Source: Verrucomicrobiales bacterium (GTDB lineage Bacteria; Verrucomicrobiota; Verrucomicrobiia; Limisphaerales; UBA9464). From it: DNA of 6,627 bases. Both the position numbers and the translations under genes were made by a program. The stretch is from positions 1 through 6,627 of the forward strand of contig DLVS01000373.1 in NCBI GenBank assembly GCA_003445095.1. Direction: 5' to 3'. Positions 1-6,627 of the stretch are shown piece by piece. Each line of letters opens with the position of its first letter. Position 1 is the stretch's first letter. The notes beneath the pieces are model-generated. The model was given only the letters and a program-made list of their open reading frames with translations, searched no databases and was not told the DNA's origin.

Positions 1-165
1 CCTCGGCCTCCCCATTGGAACCGATTGGGTCCATAGCACCTGGAAGGGACGAGGAACTTCGGCGGCAACCCCGCCCGATGCGCTCAACGACACGATAAGA
101 GTGAGAAGCATCCTGAGCGGATGCAGTACTCGAACGTAGTCTTTGCCTCCAGGGGCCAGGTTCAT
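1..165 (-). CDS. Secreted protein of unknown function, N-terminal fragment (continues past the left edge)
   Basis: Reading leftward from an ATG at 165-163, the frame stays open for 55 codons to the window edge. The start of the protein looks like an export signal: a basic n-region (K8, R12, R18), a hydrophobic core (MLLTLIVSLSASGGVA, residues 19-34) and a plausible signal peptidase I site after V-A-A at about residue 35. A second in-frame Met at residue 19 (bases 111-109) would give a shorter and equally good signal peptide. The upstream start has an AGAAG stretch about 7 nt before it, so I prefer it slightly. The mature part visible (EVPRPFQVLWTQSVPMGRPR) is too short to assign to a family. 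It lies on the same strand as, and 133 bp downstream of, the esterase-lactonase gene, so co-transcription is possible. It was found by direct translation because the gene is cut by the window edge. Confidence 0.6.
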   Translation of the reverse strand, partial: MNLAPGGKDYVRVLHPLRMLLTLIVSLSASGGVAAEVPRPFQVLWTQSVPMGRPR

Positions 166-298
166 ATCAATACTTCTGCCCGCGGCTAATCGCGACGTCC
201 AGAATGGATTTAGCTGGTTGCCGACTCTCGCCGGATGTTTTAGCAGCGCGCCGTTCAGCACGGCTCTCAGATCGCTGGATAGCGTCGTTGCTAATCGC

Positions 299-2071
299 CT
301 AAGGAACCGTGGCGCCGCTGGTGAGCGTTTTCCGTCGATACACCTTGTCGCTGCTACACACATAAAGCCAGGCGCGATCAGGTCCTGCGAAGGCGCAACT
401 GACGGTGCCTTTGTCCTGAGGTCGAGAAATGACTCCGCCCAATCGGCCTCCAGAGTCAAACACCTGAATGCCGGCGTGCGACGTGACGTACACGCGTCCG
501 GCAGCATCAGTCGTGGAGCCGTCACCTCCGCTGTCGTTTTTACCCGGCAACACCCGTAGTTCCGCCAGACGTTCACCGCCACGCAAGGTGCCGTCCTCGG
601 CGATCAGAAAGTTCCACACATTCGTGCCGCCATATTCGCTGACCCACAACTGGCGTTGGTCGGGACTTAGCGTAAGTCCGTTGGGCGACTTGATTCCTCC
701 GGCGACCGGATGGGGCCGCGACAAGTCTCGAGCGCTCGTGGGAACTGCGATCACTTGCCCGGCACCAGTATCGGTGAAGTAAATCCAGCCCGCTCGTGAT
801 ACCACCAAGTCGTTGGGCTGAACATCCGTGGCCACAGTCTCAATCGCCTTTGTCGCGGGGTCCACGACGATGATCCGTTTCTCTTTCGCGTCACCTTGGG
901 TGGCGGCGTAGAGCTTGCCGTCGGGGCCGAACTTGAGCCCGCTGATCTTGGGCCCGTTCTCTAACCAGGCGACAGGTTTGGCGTCGCTCGCGCTGCTGCG
1001 ATAAACGATGCCTTTGGGCAGATCACTGAAGTAGAAATTTCCTTGGGCGTCGCCTGCCGCCGCGTCCGTAAAGCCGAATCCTTCGCCGACCAATTCCCAA
1101 TCCCTAATGTTTCCGCCGTCGGACAAAACTTTCGAAAGTGCTTCGTCGCCGTCCAAGTTGTCCTTGGTTTCCGGTTTTGGGAGAGACGCCAGGGCGGGTC
1201 GCCAAAGCCAGCGCAGAGAATCGGGAAGAATGGCGCCGCCGTGCTTTCCGCTGTGGGCACCTTCGCCGAAGACAAATCGGTAGTCGTAACCCGCGAAACC
1301 CAAGGCGCTGGCCATCTGTTGATTCGCCAAAGGCCAATTGCCGTGCAGGTTGTTTAAGTCATTGGATCCGTCCTGAAGGAATACACGAATCGGCTTGCGC
1401 TCCGTTTTCCGGATCTGCCCGGGAATGACATCGCCGCCCCGAATGTTCACGAAGCTTCCGATTTGGCTCAGAACCTTACCAAACGATTGCGGCCGCTCCC
1501 AAGCCACCGTCCAAGCGCAAATGCCTCCACTGCTCATACCGGCGATCGCGCGTTGCTGCGGATCGGTGCTGAGATTGAGCTGGAATCGGTTGGTCACGGC
1601 CGGAAGCAGCTCATTGATCAAGAAACGCGCATAAGCGTCACCCAACGAATCGTACTCGAAACTGCGATTACTACGATTGCCTGTTTCGCCTGGGGCGTTC
1701 GTGCCCCGATTGCCGGGGTTGATAAATACACCCACGGTCACCGGCATTTCGCCTTTCGCGATCAGATTGTCGAAAACGATCGGCACGCGCTGTTGCCCCT
1801 TCTCATCGACATATCCTCGCCCATCCTGAAAGACCATCAGCGCGGCCGGTTTGGCGGTATCATATTGGGCGGGGATATAAACCCACACATCGCGCTGCGT
1901 GTCCGGATACACCTGAGAGTTGGTGAACTGAAACATCTCGACCCGGCCGCGAGGGACGCCCGGAGCGCGTTCAAGGGAGTCAGGTCCGAGTGGATATTGT
2001 TCCACCCCGAGGACCGCGGACGTTAGGAGTACGGAAAAGGCAATGGATTGAACCATACGAAAGCGTGGCAT
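299..2071 (-). CDS. Exported two-domain hydrolase: enterochelin-esterase-like domain fused to SMP-30/gluconolactonase propeller
   Basis: A complete 590-residue protein. Residues 1-22 form a signal peptide (R3, R5, then a hydrophobic core ending near AVLG). Residues about 45-295 are a Fes/esterase D-type alpha/beta-hydrolase. The nucleophile elbow GMSSGG puts Ser180 as nucleophile, QDGSND (233-238) supplies the likely acid (D238 or D234), and the GAHSGKHGG stretch supplies His273. The following LPDSLRWLW is typical of the end of this fold. Residues about 325-580 form an SMP-30/gluconolactonase/LRE-type beta-propeller with repeated 'GNFYFSD', 'GKLYAAT', 'GWIYFTD', 'RVYVTS' strands and likely metal-site residues N420 (PND), N464 (PNG) and D517 (DGST). 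The usual N-terminal Glu ligand appears as D336 in FTDAAAG, or may be E330. Inference: it cleaves ester and/or lactone bonds of sugar acids or esterified plant polymers outside the cytoplasm; the substrate is unknown. Met6 (2056) is an alternative start, and neither start has a clear ribosome-binding site. The gene is divergent from the HAF-repeat gene. Confidence 0.9.
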   Translation of the reverse strand: MPRFRMVQSIAFSVLLTSAVLGVEQYPLGPDSLERAPGVPRGRVEMFQFTNSQVYPDTQRDVWVYIPAQYDTAKPAALMVFQDGRGYVDEKGQQRVPIVFDNLIAKGEMPVTVGVFINPGNRGTNAPGETGNRSNRSFEYDSLGDAYARFLINELLPAVTNRFQLNLSTDPQQRAIAGMSSGGICAWTVAWERPQSFGKVLSQIGSFVNIRGGDVIPGQIRKTERKPIRVFLQDGSNDLNNLHGNWPLANQQMASALGFAGYDYRFVFGEGAHSGKHGGAILPDSLRWLWRPALASLPKPETKDNLDGDEALSKVLSDGGNIRDWELVGEGFGFTDAAAGDAQGNFYFSDLPKGIVYRSSASDAKPVAWLENGPKISGLKFGPDGKLYAATQGDAKEKRIIVVDPATKAIETVATDVQPNDLVVSRAGWIYFTDTGAGQVIAVPTSARDLSRPHPVAGGIKSPNGLTLSPDQRQLWVSEYGGTNVWNFLIAEDGTLRGGERLAELRVLPGKNDSGGDGSTTDAAGRVYVTSHAGIQVFDSGGRLGGVISRPQDKGTVSCAFAGPDRAWLYVCSSDKVYRRKTLTSGATVP

Positions 2072-2175
2072 GGGCGAATTACTGGCATGTGTCGAGCGTT
2101 GGTGAAAGGACGGAAAGTCCGACCTCGGCCACGCCGACCGATTTCCAGCCGGAGGGCCGCTTGGAGCGGGTGCTG

Positions 2176-4086
2176 ATGGTGACCAATGGCAGCGGTCGGC
2201 TGACCTCGGTGCGCGAAGTTCAGATCGGTCAAACTACCTACAACCCGACTAACAACAACGGGACACTGACGGTGGTGGCCCGCCTCGCGAGTCAACGCCT
2301 GGCGGCTGGGGGAACGACCGGGACGTCGTTCGGCACCGGCGAAACTTTGTGGCTGACGAACTGGATTGTACTAGCAAACGGCTCGGTCCTAAGTGGCGCC
2401 TCGTCCAACAACACCGTGACGAACGGCATAGTCAGCTTCACGATTACCAATTTGGGTGGGGTGCACGGCGTTTGCCGGCTGGCGGCGTGGAAGGATGTGG
2501 GTACAGTCAATGGTGTGTTGGATCCGGATCGAGACGCGTGGGCGACGCATAGCTATGCGTTGGGCACGACGGTCGAGGCGACGGCCAGCCCCGACGTAGG
2601 CGACGACAAAAACACGGAAATGACCAAGCGCGCCCGAATTCGCGTCACCCGCACGGGGCCGACCAATAGCTCGTTGGTAGTCAACCTCACCATCCAAAGC
2701 AACGTCGTGTACCGGCCGACCGATCTGAGCGACTTGGCGCCTAAGTACGGCACCAGCGGCACCGCCGATTACTCGATCTCCAGCGGTACGGGGACTTGGA
2801 GCACGAGCAGCCCGTACACCACCGGTACCCTCACCATCCCTGCCGGGTTAGCGACGGCCGATGCGCAAGTGATCACGCGGGCGGACAATATCACCGAACA
2901 GAACCTGATCGTGTGCCGGTTGGGCGCGAGCACGAATTACGCGCCAGGCATTTCCACGAACGTAAGCATCCTCATTTACGATGGGCCTCTGTGGTCGCTG
3001 CAGGAGCTGGGGGTGAGTGGTTTTACGACCAACTCGTCGGCCGTTTATGCGATCAACGAGATCACGGACTCAACCCAACCGCGGGTCGCCGGCTACAGCT
3101 CGCACACACAGACCAACTATTTCCCAACGGGCGGATATTGGACGTTGCCGGATGCACTGTTCTACCCGCAGGAGAATGTCGTTTATGCTGGCATCAGCAC
3201 CGATCCGCTGGTTCTGGTCGGTCCCTCGGGAAATGACGCGCGGGTCACGCGAGTGAGTGGGTCGGATTTCAACCTGCTGCACATCTTCATTGGGCCGAGC
3301 GCGGCCTACGGCATTGTGTCCAACACCAGTGTCATCGTGGGCCACAGCAAGAACCATCCTGCGGGTTACTTGCGCCCAGTGGCGTGGGAGGGTTTCGGGA
3401 CCAACTACACCACGAAAGATGTTGGCGGCAGCCTCGACGTGAACTGGGCCGGTAGCGCTTTTGGAGCCAACCTTTCCAACCAAGTGGTGGGTCAATTTCA
3501 TGTGGACTATAGCGGTGGCTCTTCGATCGACGCGGCGTTTCGAAGCAAGGCCGGGACCAATGTTCAGCAGTTAGCTTTCAATTCGGCCAACGGCGTCGGA
3601 GACATTTTGTACGCCCCAGGAAAGTCGGGGAATCAGAATCTGAAGGCCCGGGCACGATTGGTAAATCGGACCGGACAAGCGGTTGGATGGTATGACAATC
3701 CCTCATCTTTTCGGAGAGGAGTTGCGTGGCCTTCGTCCAGTCTAGCAAGCGACTCTGCCGCGGTTGACTTGCAGGCGTGGAAGGCAAAAGTCGGATCGCA
3801 GATCGATTCCCACAGTGAGGCAAAGGGAATCAATGAAGTGGGCTGGATCGTCGGTTGGTCGGGGGATTCCATTACTGATCCAACTCGTGCGGTGATAAAG
3901 TGGGCCGCGAGCACTAATGCAACCGACTGGATTGACCTAAACGATGCGCATTTTGTTTCTGGAACGTCGGGATGGGTCCTTAAAGAGGCGACGGCAGTCA
4001 ATGATGCGGGCCACATCGTTGGAAACGGAGCGCTCAACGGTAGCGCGCGCGCCTTCATTCTCGTCCCAAGAGCCATCGGAAACTGA
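2176..4086 (+). CDS. Calx-beta plus HAF-repeat extracellular-type protein, probably 5'-truncated
   Basis: 636 residues from the ATG at 2176, which has GGAG 9 nt upstream. Numbering is from that Met. Residues about 114-178 carry a segment with a DPDRDAW acidic loop (116-122) that is repeated in the relic at 5969-6163. Residues about 154-268 resemble a Calx-beta domain ([32 protein letters not shown]), with the usual acidic Ca-binding residues partly lost. From about 290 to the end there are six HAF-type repeats, for example [17 protein letters not shown] (292), [13 protein letters not shown] (496), [15 protein letters not shown] (551) and [12 protein letters not shown] (607, followed by ARAFILVP). 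HAF repeats are known from extracellular proteins of otherwise unclear function. No signal peptide is present. Coding-like codon use seems to continue upstream of 2176 to about 2110, and the frame is open to an ATG at 1990 inside the esterase antisense, so an N-terminus has probably been lost. It may be a non-functional relic, although the frame is intact. A gene for a secreted protein follows after 7 nt. Confidence 0.75.
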   Translation: MVTNGSGRLTSVREVQIGQTTYNPTNNNGTLTVVARLASQRLAAGGTTGTSFGTGETLWLTNWIVLANGSVLSGASSNNTVTNGIVSFTITNLGGVHGVCRLAAWKDVGTVNGVLDPDRDAWATHSYALGTTVEATASPDVGDDKNTEMTKRARIRVTRTGPTNSSLVVNLTIQSNVVYRPTDLSDLAPKYGTSGTADYSISSGTGTWSTSSPYTTGTLTIPAGLATADAQVITRADNITEQNLIVCRLGASTNYAPGISTNVSILIYDGPLWSLQELGVSGFTTNSSAVYAINEITDSTQPRVAGYSSHTQTNYFPTGGYWTLPDALFYPQENVVYAGISTDPLVLVGPSGNDARVTRVSGSDFNLLHIFIGPSAAYGIVSNTSVIVGHSKNHPAGYLRPVAWEGFGTNYTTKDVGGSLDVNWAGSAFGANLSNQVVGQFHVDYSGGSSIDAAFRSKAGTNVQQLAFNSANGVGDILYAPGKSGNQNLKARARLVNRTGQAVGWYDNPSSFRRGVAWPSSSLASDSAAVDLQAWKAKVGSQIDSHSEAKGINEVGWIVGWSGDSITDPTRAVIKWAASTNATDWIDLNDAHFVSGTSGWVLKEATAVNDAGHIVGNGALNGSARAFILVPRAIGN

Positions 4087-4093
4087 AGTAGAT

Positions 4094-4870
4094 ATGAAAT
4101 CACTAGCCACTTTTTCGATCCTATTGAGCCTGTTCTGCGTAGATGCGTATGCTCAACCCATCACCAACATTGGTCCCCTCGTTAGCCTGGATTTTGACGA
4201 CAGTGGTACAACGGACGTGCGGTACAGTTCGACCGCCGACAAGATTGGTGACCTCCCGGAGGACTGGATTGTCGGATTTGGAATCGAACCGTGGCGAGCA
4301 TCTCGTTTTGTCCGAGCTACCAATACGCGGCTCCAATTCCGTGCCGGAGAAACCATAAGTAGCAGCCGGCGCGCCCTGACCAATTACTTGCCAGATCCGC
4401 CATTGCCGCCATCGGAGAGCTATGGCTTTCGGCTGCTTGCGTACCGAGCGATCCGACAAGAAGATTGGCGCTACTCCACATTTGGTGAGCCGGCCTACGA
4501 AAGCGAATCGGAGCTATTAATTGGCCTCCGGTTGTCGTTGACTACCGGAACCCATTACGGGTGGCTACGCCTCTCTCGGCCGGTAGTGGACAGCCACACT
4601 GCGTTTGATTTGGTGGACTACGCGGTTCATCCGGTGCCCAATGAACCAATTCTAGCCGGGCAGCCGCCGCCGTTGCCGCCGATCCAAACTCAGATCGATT
4701 CCGAGAGCTTGACCTTCTCCTGGGATGCTCGCTGGGGAGCGCTGGTACTGGAATCGACCACCAATTTGGTCCCGCCCATCACCTGGGAAACCGTTATCGA
4801 AGGCAACGGCGATCCGGTGGCAGTTCCCACCGAGGACGAACAGCGATTCTATCGGCTGCGCCAGCCGTGA
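4094..4870 (+). CDS. Secreted hypothetical protein with Verrucomicrobia-style C-terminal tail
   Basis: A 258-residue protein. The frame is open 150 nt further upstream, but the ATG at 4094 is the better start: GAAG lies 5 nt before it, it follows the preceding stop by 7 nt, and it begins a clear signal peptide (MKSLATFSILLSLFCVDAYA, cleavage after A-Y-A at residue 20). Residues about 26-190 form one region containing SLDFDDSGTTDV, a THYGWLRLSRP strand (153-163) and DLVDYAVHPVPNEPILAGQ (172-190). I associate this pattern with secreted proteins of Verrucomicrobiota, but no biochemical role is known to me. A proline linker (PPPLPPI, 191-197) leads to a tail of about 55 residues with LTFSWDA, LVLESTTNL, W231 and RFYRLRQP, the pattern of a small beta-sandwich found at the ends of many secreted proteins of the phylum. 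It is probably co-transcribed with the HAF-repeat gene. It is likely periplasmic or extracellular; function unknown. Confidence 0.85.
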   Translation: MKSLATFSILLSLFCVDAYAQPITNIGPLVSLDFDDSGTTDVRYSSTADKIGDLPEDWIVGFGIEPWRASRFVRATNTRLQFRAGETISSSRRALTNYLPDPPLPPSESYGFRLLAYRAIRQEDWRYSTFGEPAYESESELLIGLRLSLTTGTHYGWLRLSRPVVDSHTAFDLVDYAVHPVPNEPILAGQPPPLPPIQTQIDSESLTFSWDARWGALVLESTTNLVPPITWETVIEGNGDPVAVPTEDEQRFYRLRQP

Positions 4871-4980
4871 GGGCACAGAAGTGAGCAGCGAGGAGCGAGA
4901 ACCGAGGAGGTTGGGGACCGCGCGCCTGGCGTGCTGTTCTCGGCGTCCCCGCCGAAAACTTCGTTTCCACTAACTCGGTC
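4871..4980. other. Intergenic stretch with nested inverted repeats and a GAG-rich tract
   Basis: Between the secreted-protein stop and the prepilin-like gene. It begins with a purine-rich tract built on GAG/CGAG (4881-4910). Perfect inverted pairs are CGAGAAC 4896-4902 with GTTCTCG 4936-4942, GGGGAC 4913-4918 with GTCCCC 4945-4950, and a local hairpin TCGGCG-tccc-CGCCGA at 4940-4955. The first two interleave, so as RNA they could form a pseudoknot or alternative folds. The local hairpin competes with both. The hairpin is followed by AAAACTTCG on the plus strand, not a T-run, so it is a poor intrinsic terminator. It could be a dispersed intergenic repeat or simply GC-rich spacer. Confidence 0.3.
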
Positions 4981-4998
4981 GTGAATGTCGTGAGCGAA

Positions 4999-5922
4999 AT
5001 GGTTCAACGAGGGTCCAGGCGCGACGCCCTGACCGACATGCCCGAGGCGTATGCACCCCATACGCTTGCGGCGGCACGTCGCCGTGGCTTCACCCTCATC
5101 GAACTGTTAGTGGTGATCGCCATCATCACGATCCTGGCGGCCTTACTCTTGCCGGCCTTGAGTCGTGCCCGCCAGCAGGCCGAGGCGATCGTGTGCCTGA
5201 GCAACGTCAAGCAGCTGACCGCCGCGTGGCATTTGTATGCTTTGGACCAGCGGGATTGGCTCTCGCCCGCGGAGACCCGGACCGGTTGGCCGGATTATCC
5301 CCGGTGGGTGGAAGGCAACATCCATCAGGCGATGGGGAGCATTCAAGACGCCACCAATACGGCGCTGTTGCTCACGCCGGGGTCGGGGCATCTGGGGCCG
5401 TACTTGACGGCGGCCGGTGTGTTTCGCTGTCCGGGTGATCACAGTCGGCCCAACTCGCCGTTCAAATGGACCGGGCCGCGGCGGGTGCGCAGCTATTCGA
5501 TGAATGCCGCGATTGGCTTCGGTACCCAAGGCGCGGGCGGCAATTTGGAGTCGGGCTTGGCCTATGATCGGCTGGCCTTGGTGCGCTTGAGTGATTTTCG
5601 GGTCAAGTCGCCAGCCGACTTGTTTCTGTTTATCGACTCGCATGAAGCCACGATCACCCACGGGATGTTTCTGGTATCCTTGAGCTTGGCGCCACCGGAG
5701 TTTGGCTGGGAGGGGTTTTGGCCAGCGGGTCGGCATGGGCGCCGCTGTCCAGTGACCTTTGTGGATGGACATGGTGAAATTCACAAATGGCTCGACCCAC
5801 GCACAGCGCCGCGGACCGATACTCGGGAGCAATTGGCGGTCGCCGGCAGCGGCCCGCAGGGAAACAACGTGGATTACCAATGGCTTTGGGAGCGGGCGTG
5901 GGATCCGGGACGGCTGGAATGA
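4999..5922 (+). CDS. Prepilin-type (type II secretion/type IV pilin-like) protein with H-X9-DG motif
   Basis: 307 residues from the ATG at 4999. A basic leader ends in ARRRG, followed by [28 protein letters not shown]: the prepilin peptidase cleaves after G30, F31 becomes the new N-terminus, and Glu at +5 (E35) is present. The hydrophobic helix to about residue 54 anchors it in the inner membrane before assembly or export. After it come the family signatures CLSNVKQL (Cys66), CPGD (Cys144) and a Ser-Tyr-Ser-Met-Asn motif. Near the end, His246 is followed by nine residues and then Asp256-Gly257: the 'prepilin-type processing-associated H-X9-DG' motif common in large paralogous families of Verrucomicrobiota, Planctomycetota and Lentisphaerota. 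Their roles are mostly unknown; pseudopilin-like surface or secretion functions are inferred. The start is uncertain: GTG at 4981 (+6 residues) and ATG at 5038 (a 17-residue leader) are both possible, and none has a good ribosome-binding site. No pilus assembly genes are visible nearby. Confidence 0.88.
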   Translation: MVQRGSRRDALTDMPEAYAPHTLAAARRRGFTLIELLVVIAIITILAALLLPALSRARQQAEAIVCLSNVKQLTAAWHLYALDQRDWLSPAETRTGWPDYPRWVEGNIHQAMGSIQDATNTALLLTPGSGHLGPYLTAAGVFRCPGDHSRPNSPFKWTGPRRVRSYSMNAAIGFGTQGAGGNLESGLAYDRLALVRLSDFRVKSPADLFLFIDSHEATITHGMFLVSLSLAPPEFGWEGFWPAGRHGRRCPVTFVDGHGEIHKWLDPRTAPRTDTREQLAVAGSGPQGNNVDYQWLWERAWDPGRLE

Positions 5923-5929
5923 ACGGCGG

Positions 5930-6202
5930 TCCTGCGGGCTGGTGGCCGGCGTAAAAGGATGTGGGTACGTGTTGGATCCGGACAAAGATGGCTGGGCGAC
6001 GTACAACTACCCGTTGGGAACTACGGTGGAGCTGACCGCTAGCCCCGATTTGGGTGACGACAAGAATATGGCGGGCGCCAAGCGCGCCAAGATCCGCGTC
6101 ACCCGCACCGGGCCGACCAACAGCTCGCTGGTGGTGAACTTGACCCTGCACAGCAAAGTGGTTGTGGGATCGCTCCTGGGAGCCGAGGCGACGGGAATAT
6201 GA
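5930..6202 (+). pseudogene. Relic fragment of a Calx-beta-type surface-protein gene
   Basis: This fills most of the 321-base gap between the prepilin-like gene and the convergent AsmA-like gene. Translation at 5969-6163 gives 65 residues aligning without gaps to residues 114-178 of the HAF-repeat protein, with 50 identities including [18 protein letters not shown]. Weaker nucleotide similarity starts near 5930 (tgcgggctggtggcc against tgccggctggcggcg at 2473-2487). Relative to the intact copy, the 10 bases corresponding to 2505-2514 are missing between AAGGATGTGGGTAC and GTGTTGGATCCGGA, which breaks the frame. After 6163 similarity stops and the frame ends at 6200-6202. The copy has no start, no signal peptide and no HAF repeats. 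The frame is open upstream only because it runs in another frame through the prepilin-like gene. It is interpreted as a decayed remnant of a paralogue. The acidic loop here reads DPDKDGW, closer to a DxDxDG calcium loop than the intact copy. Confidence 0.75.
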
Positions 6203-6243
6203 CCTCCGTCACCGGTCCCAAGGTCCAAGTATGTCGGCGAATC

Positions 6244-6627
6244 CTACGGCTTGGATTCTTCCACCTGGGGCGGTGGCTTTGGTTCGGAGCCCCCACCGAA
6301 AATTGCTTTGAGAGTTTTGAAGGGCCGCAAGGGCGCCAGCATGAACGAGGGCACGTTTCGCAGGTCGGCCACCGGATGTTCGAGCGTGCCGTGCAATTTG
6401 TATTCGAGCAGCTTGGTCACCGGCGCGAGCACCACGTCCAGGAGCGCCCCCAACAACGGCACGCCTCGAAGTGGCCGCGCTTCCATGACGAGGTTGAGCG
6501 TGCCGTCAAAACCAACGGTCCCTTGCATATCGAGCCGCATGGCCGACGAGAGAAGTTCCACTCGACTGAAGTCCACCACGTTATTGGTCAACACAAAGAA
6601 GGCATTGCCGGCGTTGAACCGAGCTTC
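6244..6627 (-). CDS. AsmA-like C-terminal region protein, 3' end only (enters from the right edge)
   Basis: The frame is open from the right edge leftward to a TAG at 6246-6244, giving 127 residues. The true start lies outside the window; a GTG at 6594 inside the frame is not a convincing start. The visible part reads as the end of an AsmA/TamB-like beta-groove protein: repeated short beta segments (FFVLTNNVVDFSRVELLS, MRLDMQGTVGFDGTLNLVME) and then the characteristic ending with LLGALLDVVLAPVTKLLEYKLHGTLEHP and a 'PLRPFKTLKAIF' segment, closed by a Pro/Glu/Lys-rich tail. Members of this superfamily are long periplasmic proteins anchored in the inner membrane, and some move lipids to the outer membrane. 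Which subgroup this belongs to cannot be told from the C-terminus. It is convergent with the prepilin-like gene and separated from it by the surface-protein relic. Confidence 0.75.
   Translation of the reverse strand, partial: EARFNAGNAFFVLTNNVVDFSRVELLSSAMRLDMQGTVGFDGTLNLVMEARPLRGVPLLGALLDVVLAPVTKLLEYKLHGTLEHPVADLRNVPSFMLAPLRPFKTLKAIFGGGSEPKPPPQVEESKP

Noticed and set aside
250..264. Hairpin GCCGT-tcagc-ACGGC downstream of the esterase stop, considered as a terminator
   Set aside because: The stem is only 5 bp and, read on the minus strand, is not followed by a U-run.
1463..2026. A 187-codon open frame on the plus strand inside the esterase gene
   Set aside because: It is wholly antisense to the recognised esterase domain, has no family-like sequence or export signal, and is expected by chance in GC-rich coding DNA.
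2715..4086. Possible toxin, adhesin or phage tail identity for the HAF-repeat protein
   Set aside because: The repeats fit the HAF pattern (N-D/E-x-G-x-x-V-G followed by A-F/V-x-W). There is no toxin tip, secretion domain or phage neighbour to support another identity.
3633..4103. A 156-codon minus-strand open frame over the end of the HAF gene
   Set aside because: The opposite strand encodes well-formed HAF repeats; this frame shows no motif and no plausible context.
5143..6006. A 287-codon open frame on the minus strand across the prepilin-like gene
   Set aside because: It is antisense to a gene with clear prepilin and H-X9-DG motifs; its protein is rich in Pro, Arg and Gln with no recognisable domain, as typical shadow frames are.
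6239..6258. Perfect 6-bp inverted repeat GAATCC/GGATTC over the AsmA-like stop codon, considered as a terminator for the convergent genes
   Set aside because: The stem is short and AT-rich, the loop is 8 nt, there is no T-tract on either side, and it overlaps coding sequence.
1..6627. A hidden defence, CRISPR, integron or transposon system
   Set aside because: I saw no spaced short repeats, transposase or recombinase motifs, terminal inverted repeats or target duplications, and no nuclease/helicase-like genes.

Overview
The window looks like chromosomal DNA of a Verrucomicrobiota bacterium, probably of the Pedosphaera/Limisphaerales type. This is inferred from protein style, not from a marker gene. 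The clues are a prepilin-like protein with the [17 protein letters not shown] leader and a C-terminal H-X9-DG motif, a secreted protein ending in the 'LESTTNL...W...RFYRLRQP' tail common in this phylum, an HAF-repeat surface protein, and an AsmA-like C-terminus. The DNA is moderately GC-rich. No rRNA, tRNA, CRISPR array or insertion sequence was seen.

Layout from left to right. (1) Bases 1-165, minus strand: the first 55 codons of a secreted protein that continues off the left edge. (2) Bases 299-2071, minus strand: a complete 590-residue exported protein joining an enterochelin-esterase-like alpha/beta-hydrolase to an SMP-30/gluconolactonase beta-propeller. (3) Bases 2176-4086, plus strand, divergent from (2): a large Calx-beta plus HAF-repeat extracellular-type protein. 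It has no visible signal peptide, and its open frame runs back into the antisense of the esterase gene, so it is probably 5'-truncated. (4) Bases 4094-4870, plus strand, 7 nt after (3): a 258-residue secreted protein with a clear signal peptide. (5) A 110-130 bp intergenic stretch with inverted repeats. (6) Bases about 4999-5922, plus strand: the prepilin-type H-X9-DG protein. (7) Bases 5930-6202: a frameshifted fragment of a gene related to (3), lying where a plain intergenic spacer would be expected. (8) Bases 6244-6627, minus strand: the C-terminal 127 residues of an AsmA-like protein that enters from the right edge.

Almost everything here is predicted to be exported or envelope-associated, but the genes do not form a recognisable pathway. 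Genes (3) and (4) are probably co-transcribed, and (2) with (1) may be. The most notable structural feature is the pair of related Calx-beta-type segments (2515-2709 and 5969-6163; 50 of 65 residues identical), the second a relic. Together with the signal-less start of (3), it suggests that a family of repetitive surface-protein genes has been rearranged around this locus. I found no convincing evidence of a new defence, mobile or RNA-based system.
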